The translations under genes and the position numbers were made by a program. Of a stretch of DNA of 64,000 nucleotides, positions 34,736 through 47,542 are shown one piece after another. The first letter of the stretch is position 1, and each line of letters begins with the position of its first letter. Location: assembly GCA_015178975.1 (NCBI GenBank), contig WHVD01000072.1, positions 62,001-126,000 of the forward strand, written 5' to 3'. This DNA comes from Hysterangium stoloniferum. Its lineage: Eukaryota; Basidiomycota; Agaricomycetes; Hysterangiales; Hysterangiaceae. The notes below the pieces were generated by a model, which worked only from the letters and a program-made list of their open reading frames with translations, had not been told where the DNA came from and made no database searches.

Positions 34736-36570
34736 GATGTGACGGGCCGAGGACCTCGAGATCATTGAGAAATTTTGGAATGTCACCCTGTTTTCGGAAG
34801 TTCGCCAACTTCTTCAGGGGGCGGTATTAGTTGAGACCGGAAACATAAGCCTCCTCGTAGTCACCGATCCCGCTTGATCGCACAGGCTTAGGGTCCAGTC
34901 TGACTGCTCCATCCAGACGTCGCCCTTCCAACGATCATTCCCATGATCCACGAGGCCAGGAGAGATGGTGGATAGGGCTGGCGAGCCTCATCGACGAGTT
35001 TTCGAAGGGCGATGACCACCTTGTGATCGAGGGTGTGATATTGCTCGTCGACCAGTCGGAGGTATTCTTCCCAAGTCTCATTGACGGGAAAGAAGCTGCT
35101 TCCCATGCTGCACATTCCAGCAAAACTCACGGGGTTGGGACACCTCTCCAAAAATGCGGCAAGTGTCTTTCGGAATACCTCATGCGTCACGGCGACATCG
35201 CTGGCACAATACGTGGGGGAAAATGAGAGGTCGGCAAGGATGGCTTCCGGATGTTATGAAATCGCTTCGAGTCGAGTGATCGACTTTGATGTCACAGTGG
35301 AGACAGGCAACGCCGGCGAGCGAATCCACTGCTGTAGAGTCCTCCCACCGTTTCTTTGCCGATTCACTGCTATCCCTCTCCTCCTCGCCGCCCACCTCAT
35401 GAATGGCTTCAGGAGGCGATGACTTGGACAGGTCCGCGGCTTGCTGTTTGAGCTCTCGTCTCTTCTCCTTGTCGACTTCATCACGTGCCCGTTACTTCAA
35501 ATTTTCAGCGACAGATTCGACGGCCTCATCTCTCATGGTGCAATTAGCAAGTTTCCGCTTGCGATATTGACTCCATGCAGGACGCTGGTGCGACGATATG
35601 CCATTTACTGCTATATGTAGAGTCATCGTATCCAACCACCGAGTACCAGGGTGTTCTAGCCTATACTCCTCCAATGTATGAGCACGATCATATGAAATAT
35701 TATGACCAACAACTATACGAGGATCACCAAGGGGTACTAGCTGTTCCGGATCGGTCCTCTCGTTAAGATGCCAGGAGATCCAAGCATACCACGCTGTCGG
35801 AGATGCCGCACAGGCCATGATCGCGAACGGACTGTAATTCGGTAATGTTTCGACGTCAAACACGAGTAATTCCTCATCTGGACATTCGACAGCCTCATGT
35901 AATCCGTCGTCGTCGGGTTAATACTTGGTCCATCCAGACTGGATGACCCAGCTGTCTGGCTGAGGAGGTAATTGGAGCGATGCGAGTCGTTGGGACATTG
36001 AGAGATACGGGTGGGTAATCTGGGCTCCAAGGGCGTGGAAATGTGCGTCAATAGTTGGACCTTGAAGGGGTGGGAGTGTGAATGAGACATCGGGATGGGT
36101 AGATGATGCACTGGGGTGGAGCTGGTGTTTGACAAAATGGACCCTGGCAATTTGGATATACGCATCTTCCGGCGCTGGGAATGCGACATTGTCGAAGATT
36201 TGCGAGTGCAAAGCTCGGGAGAGGAGCTGCACACCACCTTCGTTTCGTTATCCTGCAGCATTATTTTGATACTTTAGCAATGAAAACTAATTTAATGAAA
36301 TAATCACTTACCAAACGTAGAAACCGTCATTGGGGTGGCTTCTATATCTTTGGTTTGGCATGTCTGCTGTGAGGGCTCAACAAATGGGTGAGGCGTAGGT
36401 CGTTCATTTTTGTCCTCTTTTACGGGATATTTTGGTTTAAGTGCCTGTATTAAAAGACAAGCTGAACTATGGAAGGAGCGAGTAGAGACAACTCTGGCGG
36501 TAAAAGTTACAGGACAGTGTATCTGCTGTCTCCTAGCATAGGGTCATTGACCAGTTCACAGGATACTCGT
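34736..36570 (-). pseudogene. MIP1: Mitochondrial DNA polymerase gamma, N-terminal part, copy B
   Basis: It is colinear with 13,940-15,748 at high identity and contains the same exonuclease motifs (FDVETLPNYSPF, VVGHNISYDRA, SFAGMCSMGSSFF). Its lesions differ. A Trp codon TGG in WTKYWPDE is TAA here (near 35,920), and a 1-bp insertion near 36,542 disrupts the presequence start. It lacks copy A's 11-bp deletion, so MQLLSRALHSQIF through PDSWVIQSGWTKY is one open frame. The polymerase domain is absent here too. Confidence 0.75.
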
Positions 36571-38260
36571 GTGACAAATCTATGCGTGACAACCTAACAA
36601 ACAACGAGAGGTTGCAATTTCTATATTTGCCATTATATAAGTAGCTCTACTCATATAAATTGCATCGTAAACAGTATGTACAAACAAAGTCGACTAACAC
36701 TGCATGGATTAGTCAAACACCGGTCACATCTTTGACCATGGGAAGGATAGTTTCGATCGTATAAGAGACTTTTGAGGGTCTGGTAGCGGCCTCATCCGTG
36801 GTGATTATGGGTGCAGAAGGCATGGTCGTAGATGAGGTCACTAATTCCCGGAGATCCTCCAAAGGCAAAGGCCATCCCAGGCAGTTTAAGAGATTGTCAA
36901 TATATGGGAGATAGAGATGGTGGTTAGACCACACCTTCCAATAATTCCTGTAGGAATGTATGTGGCTGTATCAGCCATTCGAAAATGGGTGGTCGAATGT
37001 CGCGATTTGAAGATGATGATGTCAAGTTTCCCAATATTGCTAACATTTCGCGGCGCATCGGAACGATGAAGGAAAGAGGATTGAGGGCGCCTACTTTTAG
37101 TGTTGAATGTGCTGAAAAGATAGGTCACTGGCATCAATGTCAGAATAGTCAACAAGCATGTCGCAATCGCGATCATCATACCTATCATTGACCGCAACAA
37201 TGGAGCATGTACATTGACCCGTACTTGTTAGTTTCTACATTAGGTCCACTCATATCCACAGAACGACAACATAGGCCTTGAAAGTCCTGAGACACCCTCG
37301 ACATCATTCATAGGTAAGCGTGTCGTGGCAAAATGTTATGGAACGAGTTAGGTGTACCAGCAGTCGAGGACGAGTTTGTCATTGTAATACAGTATATAAT
37401 CCATCGGACCTCTAGCGTATAGTATATGCAAGCGAACATCAGCATCGTTGTCCGTTCAATGGCTCAGATGCTCTATACTCACCGAATGTTCCCGCATGAT
37501 CTCATCTCACGACCTCCTTGCAATGACCACAGCCTGATACGTGCATCGTCTCCGGATCGAGGCATCGTGTTACTGGGAAATTGAGCACCAGCCGGCAAGA
37601 TGAAGGGTTGGCTGGGAAGGAAGTATAAGGTTGAGCATAGGGCCTTGGATGGGGACGCTGTTGTGCGGGAAACGCAGCGTGTACGAAACTGACCAACGTG
37701 AGAGATGTTGAACAGGAAAGCGCAGCGGAGACGGATAAGCAACGATGGGGACATATGCGAGGTCACTGCAGCCTGACGACGAGATATAATGGTGCGTATT
37801 CTACGATGTTGGCCAGGTATCTTGAAGGATAATAGGGTGAAGAGGAGACAACCCAGGACGATCAAGAAACAGAGAACTTGAAACGACAAGTGCGGAGGTA
37901 TGTTGAAAGTGCATAATGCGGAATGTGTCGTGTTTAATGAAGAACGGATAGCTGGCTTCAACGTCTCCTAGCTCTCAAGTTGATGTTATTAAGCGCCAAC
38001 AATACTTCGTGAGGGGTATATAGCCAAGGAGAGACTACATGGGATGAGCGATTTCTATACACATGAAAAAAATCATGTGCAATTATGTGAAATGCAGATG
38101 AGTGAACAGCGACGGAATAAATAAGACGATCGACACACTTAGCTCTGAATGCTCCTTCACAAGGCTTCCTCTCGTGTAACAACAAAAAGTACTGGTATCT
38201 TCGCTGTTGTTCTACGATGGGAAGGAAGATCCAATGTGGCATACATTTGAGAGTAAACAT
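36571..38260 (-). other. Unrecognised minus-strand locus, copy B
   Basis: The segment parallels 15,830-17,600, including LNCLGWPLPLEDLR (36,713-36,934) and the hydrophobic LCFLIVLGCLLFTLLSF (37,479-37,961). About 228 bp present in copy A (15,918-16,145) are missing at 36,711. No family is recognised. The same frames remain largely open in both copies, which weakly suggests coding. Confidence 0.35.
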
Positions 38261-38451
38261 ACCAGTAACTCGCCGATCGGCACATTGTTCATGGACAAGA
38301 CGGAGATGCAGTATTGTAAAGACGTGACAGTGTTACGGGTACAACGTGTTATCTCTCAACCATCCTTGAAGCTATTTGGAAGAAAGAACTTGAAATTTAG
38401 GTATCTTGTTTCATATAAAGGAAGTACTATCTTTGAACTCTTCGGTTTCAG

Positions 38452-41400
38452 ATGGAACCAGGTATTTTCAACCATACTCGTAATCGTGCGGATTCTGGAC
38501 TGGGCATTAAAGTGCTCGTCGAGGGCATCGCCCCGACTATCGAGTGTGTCATGTTACAATTTGTCAGTACTTCTCCGCTAATGACAATTATAACAGCATC
38601 GTCGCCATCCATGGGTTAGATGGTCACCGGGAAGGCTCCTGGACAGCCGAGAACGGAATAGTCTGGCTTAAAGACCTATTGCCGCAGCAATTGCCTAACG
38701 TCAGAATTGTTACATACGGCTATGACGCATCCACTGGTAGTCAATCAAGCAACATAGACGAGACATTTTATGATCTTGCAGAAAATTTGATATCGCGGCT
38801 CGCTTTACTCAGGGACAGTACAACTACTACGGTGGGTTTCTTTTATTTATGGGGAATATTTATTGAATTGAATTGTTGCTAGACACGTCCCATCATATTT
38901 ATTGCCCACAGCTTAGGTGGCATTATTCTTAAATTTGTATGTATTTAATTGCGAAAGCACCCGATATTCTAATGTTAAACTGGGTTGTGTGGGTGTAGGC
39001 TTTGATTCATGCCAATCAATGCAACGAATCTCACCTCCCTCATCACAAGCAAATAATGCTGGCGACAATTGGGATACTTTTCTTTGGGACTCCGCAACAA
39101 GGGGCGGCTGTTGCACTCTCTGCGTCCCAAATGCTACTTGTCCGTCTGCCAGTTGACGAGAATACTGGTCATACACTGTTACGAAACTTGGCAATCAATT
39201 CGGAGATGTTGGAGATACCGATATCTATTTTCAACGGGATTAGTGTTTGTTTCAATACAAAGTTTCTTTATGAGGTCTATCAAACTGTCCTGCACAACGG
39301 TACATCTGGTTTTGTAAGTGCCTTCAACAGCACTATTTGATTGTTACCGGCTCACACGGAGTCAGATTGTGCCAAGGTCCTCTGCCATTGTTCCAGGTGC
39401 ACGGAATGCGGAAGCTATTGGACTGAACAAGAATCACATGGATATGCCAAAATTTACCTCAGCTGAAGATAATGATTTCCTTGTCGTGGTCTCATTGTTG
39501 CAAAGTATAAGGAGTGATCTTCCTAAACCGGAGCCGGTTCGTGAAAAGGACGCTACCCACTCTGACGGTACAGTATATCTACTTCTTGTAAAGGTCTATA
39601 TTCTCATGTGGAGCATCAGATATTTTGAATAAGGGTCCATCTTACACACCCAAGCTCTTATCCAGCCCAAGGTTCACTGGTCAAGATATTTACCTGGAGA
39701 AGTTGAGAACATTTTTTGTAAATGAGAATATTACACCTCACCGAAAACACTTACTGTTGTATGGCATGGGTGGTATTGGAAAGACCCAAATTTCCTTAAA
39801 GTTTGCTGAGGAGTGTGTGGATCTTAAGTGGTAGGTTACTTTATGATTACTCTAAACACAGTGCAGTTCTAACTATATCACCTAGCTACTGGAGGATATT
39901 ATGGCTGGATGTTACAACTGCAGAAACCCTTGGGACAAGTTTTGCTGAAATCTCTAAACTTGATCCTGTAATGAAGTCTTTGGAGATTGAAGAATCAGGT
40001 GAATGCATTATAGGATGGCTTGCTGGACTGGGAAGAAAGTCCTTGCTTATTTTTGATAATGCTGATGGCATGACTGCTTTGGTTTCAAAATACCTCCCTC
40101 CAGCACATTCATTGCATGTGTTGATCACAAGTAGAAATCCTGATCTGCATCAGTCTGTGAGCAGCACTCTCAATCTTGGGGTGATGTCTAAAGAAGATGC
40201 AATTTCACTGCTTATGACATCCTCAACAAGGGTGAATAAACCTGGGTTGTCAAAGGATGGCTCATTATTAACCATTGCAGAAAAACTTGGCTTCCTGCCT
40301 TTGGCATTGGATATTGCTGGTGCAGCAATATATAGGGGATTGTGTACAGTGGAAGAATACACATCAACATATCTCAAGAACCATGAGATACTTCTACATG
40401 GAGATCATCCCTTATATAAAGGAGCCTCATTGTATAACCAAACAATTAATGACACACTAAACATCTCATATGAGTTGATAGAGAAGAAACATACTCAGGG
40501 AGATGTTGCTAAGGATGCATTATTTCTTCTAAAAATGCTAGGCTTCTTTCATCACCAAAATATTATGGAATTAATATTCAAGAGGGCTGCAGAGGCACTA
40601 AAATGGTGCATCAAAGATTCCCGGTTGAGAACTACACAGCCTGATCTTCCATTTCAGTTCCTTAAATGTGATCAGCATCGTCAATGGATTCACGCTAAAC
40701 TCAGAACAGTAATGGAACTGCTTTGTGATTATTCACTGATATCAAGAGTTCCATCAATCACTGGATTTTCATGGACCATTCATCCAATAGTGCAGATATG
40801 GGCAAGAGACAAAGTGATTACTGGGAAACAGGGCATATATCTGGCTGCAGTGCGAGCTTTAATAGTAAACTCAATCAATAGGAATGAAGATTTGGTGGAG
40901 CATTCCTATCACTTTCATAGAATGATATTACCCCATATGATGGCATATTATCATTATAATGCAGATTTTGGATTATCCTACTGTGATGATGAGCACAGTG
41001 CTCAGACAGAAGAGTTTGTTAAAAATGAGTACTGGGACCATGCTAGGAGATTTTGTCAACAGGCATTGGGTCTCCGAAAATGGATCTTGGGGCCAGAGCA
41101 TTATCATTCAATGAATACAATGTTGAAGTTGGCATACATATGGAAAGGGCAGGGAAAATATGAGAAAGCTCAGGAGCTGGAAGTGCAGGTCCTGGAGGTA
41201 TACAAGCAACTGCTTGGCCCAGAGCATCCATCTACATTAATATGCATGGGAAACTTGGCATGTAGCTTGAAGAAGCTGGGAAAGTATACTGAAGCTCAGG
41301 AGCTGGAAGTGCAGGTCCTGGAGGCAACCAAGCAACTGCTTGGCCCAGAGCATCCAGAAACATTAATATGCACAGGAAACTTGGCATGCAGCTTGAAGAA

Positions 41401-44095
41401 TCTGGGAAAGTATACTGAAGCTCAGGAGCTGGAAGTGCAGGTCCTGGAGGGAACCAAGCAACTGCTTGGCCCAGAGCATCCAGAAACATTAATATGCATG
41501 GCAAACTTGGCATACACCTGGAGGAATCTGGGACAGTATACTGAAGCTCAGGAGCTGCAAGTGCAGGTCCTGGAGGCAAGGAAACAACTGCTTGGCCCAG
41601 AGCATCCAGAAACATTAAGATCTATGGGCAACTTGGCATCCACCTTGAATGATCTGGGAAAGTATGGCGAAGCTCAGGAGTTGGAAGTACAGGTCCTGGA
41701 GGCATTCAAGCAACTGCTTGGCCAAGAGCATCCATCTACATTAACATCCATGGCAAACTTGGCATACATTTTGAAGAATCTGGGAAAGTATACTGAAGCT
41801 CAGGAGCTGCAAGTGCAGGTCCTGGAGGTCAGGAAGCAACTGCTTGGCCCAGAGCATCCAGAAACATTAATATGCATGGCACACTTGGCATGCACCTTGA
41901 AGGATCTGGGAAAGTATACTGAAGCTCAGGAGCTGGAAGTGCAGGTCCTGGAGGCAAGGAAACAACTGCTTGGCCCAGAGCACCCATCTACATTAAGATT
42001 GATGGGCAACTTGGCATCCACCTTGAAGAATCTGGGAAAGTATGGCAAAGCTCAGGAGTTGGAAGTGCAGGTCCTGGAGGCATGCAAGCAACTGCTTGGC
42101 CCAGAGCATCCATCTACATTAACATATATGGGAAACTTGGCATGCAGCTTGAAGAATCTGGGAAAGTATACTGAAGCTCAGGAGCTGGAAGTGCAGGTCC
42201 TGGAGGCAAGGAAGCAACTGCTTGGCCCAGAGCATCCATCTATATCAATATGTATGGGAAACTTGGCATGCACCTTGAAGAATCTGGGAAGGTATACTGA
42301 AGCTCAGGAGCTAGAAGTGCAGGTCCTGGAGGCAAGGAAACAACTGCTTGGCCCAGAGCATCCAGAAACATTAAGATCCATGGGTAACTTGGCATCCATC
42401 TTGCAGAATCTGGGAAAGTATAGTGAAGCTCAGGAGCTAGAAGTGCAGGTCCTGGAGGCATACAAGCAACTGCTTGGCCCAGACCATCCAGATACATTAA
42501 GATCCATGGGAAATGTGGCATCTGCCTTGAAGAATCTGGGAAAGTATACTGAAGCTCAGAAGTGGGAAGTGCAGGTCCTGGAGGCATTCAAGCAACTGAT
42601 TGGCCCAGAGCATCCAGATACATTAATATCCATGGTAAACTTGGCATGCACCTTGTTATATCTTGGACAGTATACTGAAGCTCAGGAGCTGGCAGTGCAG
42701 GTTCTAGAGACATGTAAGCAACTGCTTGGCCCAGAGCATCCATCTACATTAAGATCCATGGGCAACTTGGCATCCATCTTGCAGAATCTGGGAAAGTATA
42801 GTAAAGCTCAGGAGCTAGAAGTGCAGGTCCTGGAGGCATACAAGCAACTGCTTGGCCCAGAGCATCCAGATACATTAAGATCCATGGGAAATGTGGCATC
42901 TGCCTTGAAGAATCTGGGAAAGTATACTGAAGCTCAGAAGTGGGAAGTGCAGGTCCTGGAGGCATTCAAGCAACTGATTGGCCCAGAGCATCCAGATACA
43001 TTAATATCCATGGCAAACTTGGCATGCACCTTGTTATATCTTGGACAGTATACTGAGGCTCAGGAGCTGGTAGTGCAGGTCCTGGAGGCATCCAAGCAAC
43101 TGCTTGGGCCAGAGCATCCATCTACATTAAGATCTATGGGCAACTTGGCATCCACCTTCCAGAGTCTGGGAAAGTATAGTAAAGCTCAGGAGCTACAAGT
43201 GCATGTCCTGGAGGCACACAAGCAACTCCTTGGCCCAGAGCATCCAGATACATTAATATGCATGGCAAACTTGGCATGTACATTGTCAGCTCTAGGAAAG
43301 CATACTGAAGCTCAGGAGCTGGAAGTGCAGGTCCTTAGAGCACGCAAGCAACTGCTTGGCCCTGAGCATCCAGTTACATTAATATGCATGGCAAACCTTG
43401 CATGCACCTTGTCAGATCTGGGAAAGGATGCTGAAGCTCAGGAGCTGGAAGTGCAGGTCCTGGAAGCACACAAGCAACTGCTTGGTGCAGACCATCCAAC
43501 AACATTAATATGTATGGAAAACCTGGCATGCACATTGTCATCTCTGGGAAGGCACACTGAATGTCAGGAGCTGGAAGTGCAGGTCCTGGAGACATGCAAG
43601 CAAATGCTTGGCCCAGATCATCCAGATACATTAAGATCCATGGGTAACTTGGCATCCACCTTCAACAATCTAGGACAGTATAGCAAAGCTCAGGAGCTAG
43701 AAGTGCAGATCCTGGAGGCACATAAGCACCTGCTTGGCCCAGAGCATCCAGAGACATTAAAATCCATGGGAAACTTGGCATCTACCTTGAAGAATCTGGG
43801 AATGTATAGTGAAGCTCAGGAGCTATAAGTGCAGGTCCTGGAGGCACACAAACAACTGCTTGGCCAAGACCATCCAGATACATCAAGATCCATGGGAAAC
43901 CTGGCATTGACCTTGAAGAAGCTGGCAAAGTATACTGAAGCTGAGGAGCTGGAAGTGCAGGTCGTGGAGGCATCCAAGCAACTGTTTGGCCCAGAGCATC
44001 CAGATACATACATCAAGATCCATGGGCAACTTGGCTTCCACCTTCAATAATCTGGGAAGGTCTGCTGAAGCTCAGGAACTTCCAGTGTATTTCTC
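38452..44095 (+). pseudogene. NLR-type gene copy B: hydrolase exon frameshifted, NB-ARC and TPR open
   Basis: Exons correspond to copy A: 38,452-38,831, 38,883-38,936, 38,999-39,313, 39,366-39,567, 39,620-39,830 and 39,886-43,828. A 1-nt deletion near 38,551 shifts exon 1 before VAIHGLDGHREGSW. The rest is open: FIAHSLGG, GMGGIGKTQ, LLIFDNAD, LITSRNPDL, LGFLPLALDIAG, WTIHPIVQ, then about 22 TPRs. A TAA at 43,826-43,828 (GAA in other units) and a 4-bp duplication near 44,010 end the frame, and a repeat follows at 44,178. An internally started NB-ARC-TPR product would be possible but is not shown. Confidence 0.85.
41090..44095 (+). repeat. TPR-coding tandem array of copy B, heterogeneous
   Basis: The 126-bp units encode the same 42-residue TPR as copy A but vary more (TEAQELQ, SKAQELE, TEAQKWE, LYLGQYTE). 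One three-unit block (SILQNLGKYS.., SALKNLGKYTEAQKW.., LYLGQYTEAQEL..) occurs twice with a 378-bp offset (about 42,381 and 42,759). The array therefore has its own exchange history, separate from the 504-bp period of copy A. Confidence 0.85.
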
Positions 44096-44177
44096 TGCAT
44101 TCCAGCCCATAAAGTCCAAGCTTAACACAGTTCTAGGAAATTACCACAATTCTTTGACCTTTGAGATTCTTTCACTA

Positions 44178-44560
44178 GAGGATAACAACAAACTTTAAAA
44201 ATCATTCATGCAATCAGGGATATATATTTATATTGTTTGACATAAAATTAATATTTCAATCAGATCCAGTCCATCTGATGATACTCTGGAAAACAGGGAA
44301 ATATTAATATATAGCCTGCATCAGATAAAAGTGAGTCAAATGATCATCTATAGATGATCATTTTGAAATGAATTCCACAACATGGATTGGTAATCCAGAT
44401 AATTCTGGTTAAGTTTCTGAATGACATACATATTAATTACAATAACCATTTTTGAAAAGTCACACCAATGCCAGAGAATACATGCTATCCCAAAGATTAA
44501 GTCACCCAAGTAATCTTGTTAAACCATGATATTTATATCTAGTTTAAAGGGGAATACCAT
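44178..44560 (-). repeat. AT-rich dispersed repeat, inverted relative of 1-386
   Basis: The reverse complement aligns with the first 386 bases of the window over most of its length. It replaces the 3' end of NLR copy B. No coding sequence. Confidence 0.65.
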
Positions 44561-46434
44561 GACTTAAAGGTAGAATTTTGGGGGAAAAGTAGTAGAAACT
44601 CATAAAATATGTAGTCATAGCCAGAAGGAATATGTAGGCGCACTTAACAATATGAGGATTATTCAGTAAGTTGTTATATATTGGACCATCCTCCTATATA
44701 CTCTTAGATATATGGAAATAATGTCATGGTTAAATGACATAATCTTGAATACAACCTCTGGCATTGTCAATCTGTTGCTGTAAAATTCATTCTGAAAGGA
44801 TAATTGATGGAAGATGATTTGACTTGCATTCCCCTGATACAGAATACATATATGTTGATATCTCCCCATTGTGTGTAGTAAGTATCACCTGATGGACAAT
44901 ATTTAATGGAATTTACATAGCAGTGAAAACTACATACATAAATATACTTGATTAAATAAATAAATTTTAAAGCCCTTTTTTCTCTTCCAATAGGGAAATA
45001 GTAAAATAAATGAGAAGAAAAAAAAAACATACAATCAGTAAACCACTATGTCCAAAACCTGGACTTTGAGCTCTACAGGATCAGTATTCTTTCAGATATT
45101 CTACAAGGTGAATAACAAGTTTCCCATGATCCATAATGTATCTGGATGCTCAGGGCCAGCAGTCACTTGCATGTCTCTGGGACCACCTGTGGATGTTCCA
45201 GGGACAGGTAGTTGGCTTCAGCTCATATGCTGCACCCTTGCATGATTGTCAGGTCCAAATTCAGACAGAGGGATGCAGGTGTCATAACATTGTCACAAAA
45301 TATTAAAGGTAACTTTCAACAACTCTTTACTCATCTTCAACACATTGATTTATCTTCGACAAAAATTCCAACTCGACATTCCATTTGACATCTTCGACCC
45401 TCAAATTCATTCAACTTACATTCGACTTGTCTCATTTCGACGTCATATGTGATTTCATTCATACTGTAGGTCATAGTTTAATCATAGTTTAATGAAGAAA
45501 GGCATAAAAGGGCAATGAGAAGAATGAAGAATTTCAGTCAGAAAATCTCTCCATTGTATGTATATTAGTTACCTGGATTACTAATCTACCTCTCAATCTT
45601 ATCTTATGTGATTGTCAAAACTCTTTGGCATTTACATCTGTGAGCCTTCATGACTGGTATTCATTGACAGGGTGAATCTATACTTTGTCGAATGAGGCTT
45701 CTGTATTCAGTTTAGTAGAATATATTACAATTATTATTCAACTTGATTGAAGGAAATTCGATTCATGTCAGCAGGTAACCTGGGAGTCTGAGAACATGCA
45801 ATGAGATAGAGTTCAGAGACCCAATGCCTCAATCTGAATATTGACTTTGAATCTAGTTTATCCACTGTTCTGACTCTTTTGCCTTGCACTCATTCTTCTC
45901 TATTCCTACCATTGAATCTGTTACCCTCTGCCCCTGGACCTGTCCTTGGGTCTAAGAATATGTTAAGTCCCTGTCCATCTGAAATTAGAACTGGGAGGTC
46001 CATATGTACTTGAATGGAGTTCAGTTCTCAAATAGGTGGAGCTTGGCTTCACCTTATGTGTTGCACCCTGATCCAAACTGTCTGAGTGTGATGTAATAGT
46101 ATTATTTTAATATATTATTCTCTAGAATAAGGAGTCCAGTGTTCTAAGGTAAATAATTTAAGTATTTGACATTAATCAGTGGCTGCTTAAATAGACTTAG
46201 AACCCTAAAGTCAAGAGTGGTTTCGATTCTACTAGTTTATATTTAATTTATACTATTTAACAAATAGCCAAACTATTTATAAACAGGTCAAAAGGTTAGT
46301 TATAGAATGAGACAATATTTGGCTAATATATGTTTTATTTAAACTAATGCACTGGGTCTACTGTGATACTAACTTACCAGGATCTTAATCTAGTACTTAA
46401 ATATCTTGTATAAATATTCTCAGTATTTGTTTAT
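44561..46434. other. AT-rich transposon debris
   Basis: No gene is recognised. Copies of the LTR module, in minus orientation, lie at about 45,212-45,262 and 46,027-46,085, so decayed LTRs are present. A TGTTAAGTCCC start near 45,959 may be one LTR edge, but ends and target duplications could not be fixed. Confidence 0.5.
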
Positions 46435-47542
46435 TGTTAGGATTGGGAAACTCACTCAGCCCCAGATCCCACCCCATAAGCACTTATCTCTCTTGTTCTA
46501 GGACAAGATATCACCTGGACTCTGTCCAGACATCTCAGACCCTGTAGATGCTTGAAGATATATTGTTTCCATCCATCTTTGAATCTGTTTGAAATGCATT
46601 CATTCATTTGTTTTTTGTGTCCCCTATAGTTGTTCTGGTTCTGTCACAATCCTTATCCTTAGTATGGTCTACCCTGTATTGTTTTTGTTCACCCATTTTG
46701 TCTTTTGTCTTGCTGTATTAGTAGTACAATAATAATTAGTTCTATATAGTCTAGGATCTATTTGTGCTTACAATCTGATCATGAAATCGACTTAGCATCC
46801 ATCTAGTTCTCTACCTATTTGTTAAGTGTGGGGCTCATGGGGGGGTCTCCAGGGAAACCCATGGAAACTTGGGAAGGATGTAGCTTCAGCTTATGTGCTG
46901 TGCCTTTGCAGATTGCATTGTCCAATTTCAGACAGGAGCAGATGGGAAACCCATGGGTTCCACAAATATGCAAGGGACAAAAGACAAGTAGAAAGATATT
47001 CTGAGCAGATTGTATGTACAAATAACTACTTGGCTATATAGACTAGTAGATTATTGTACTACTAATTCAGACATACAAAAAGACATAAACAAGAGTACAA
47101 TAACACAATATGTAAACCAGATCTCAAAACTAATAGAGAACAAGGGGTAAACTGAACCAGATGACAAATGAGCAAAGACAGATTGAGAACAAGGGGGTCT
47201 GGAATGTCCAGGTGGGGTCTGGTGTGTCATTAATACAATACAGAGAGTCAGGTGCATATAGGATGAGGTCCTGGCAGGTTTTCTGGTTGTAACACTATTT
47301 GGCAACCTGACAACTACTTGTTTTGACTCAACTTGCATGAGCATATTCTTGGGGCCCTTAGGTTTCCCAATGTTATATCATTGCATATTCTTGGACCTCA
47401 TGGCTTTCCTGTACTTTCCTGTTTGAAGTTGGAGCTAACAATTGTGCAAGGGTGCAGCACATAAGCTGAAGCCAAGTCCTAACTTTCCTCAGAACAGCTA
47501 CAGGTTTCCCCAGATATCTGCCCATAAGCCCTGAGCTTAACA
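46435..47542 (+). mobile_element. Family 2-like LTR interrupted by another LTR
   Basis: The outer element starts TGTTAGGATTGGG and ends GCCCTGAGCTTAACA, like family 2. Without the nested LTR at 46,820-47,294 it is about 630 bp, close to the family length. The flanks do not give a clear 5-bp duplication. The conserved module is near 47,425-47,480. Confidence 0.55.
46820..47294 (-). mobile_element. Nested solo LTR (475 bp), TSD ctatt
   Basis: It runs TGTTAAGTGTGGGG to GGTTGTAACA on the plus strand and is flanked by perfect ctatt duplications at 46,815-46,819 and 47,295-47,299. It carries its own copy of the module (about 46,879-46,930). It inserted into the LTR at 46,435-47,542. Confidence 0.85.
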
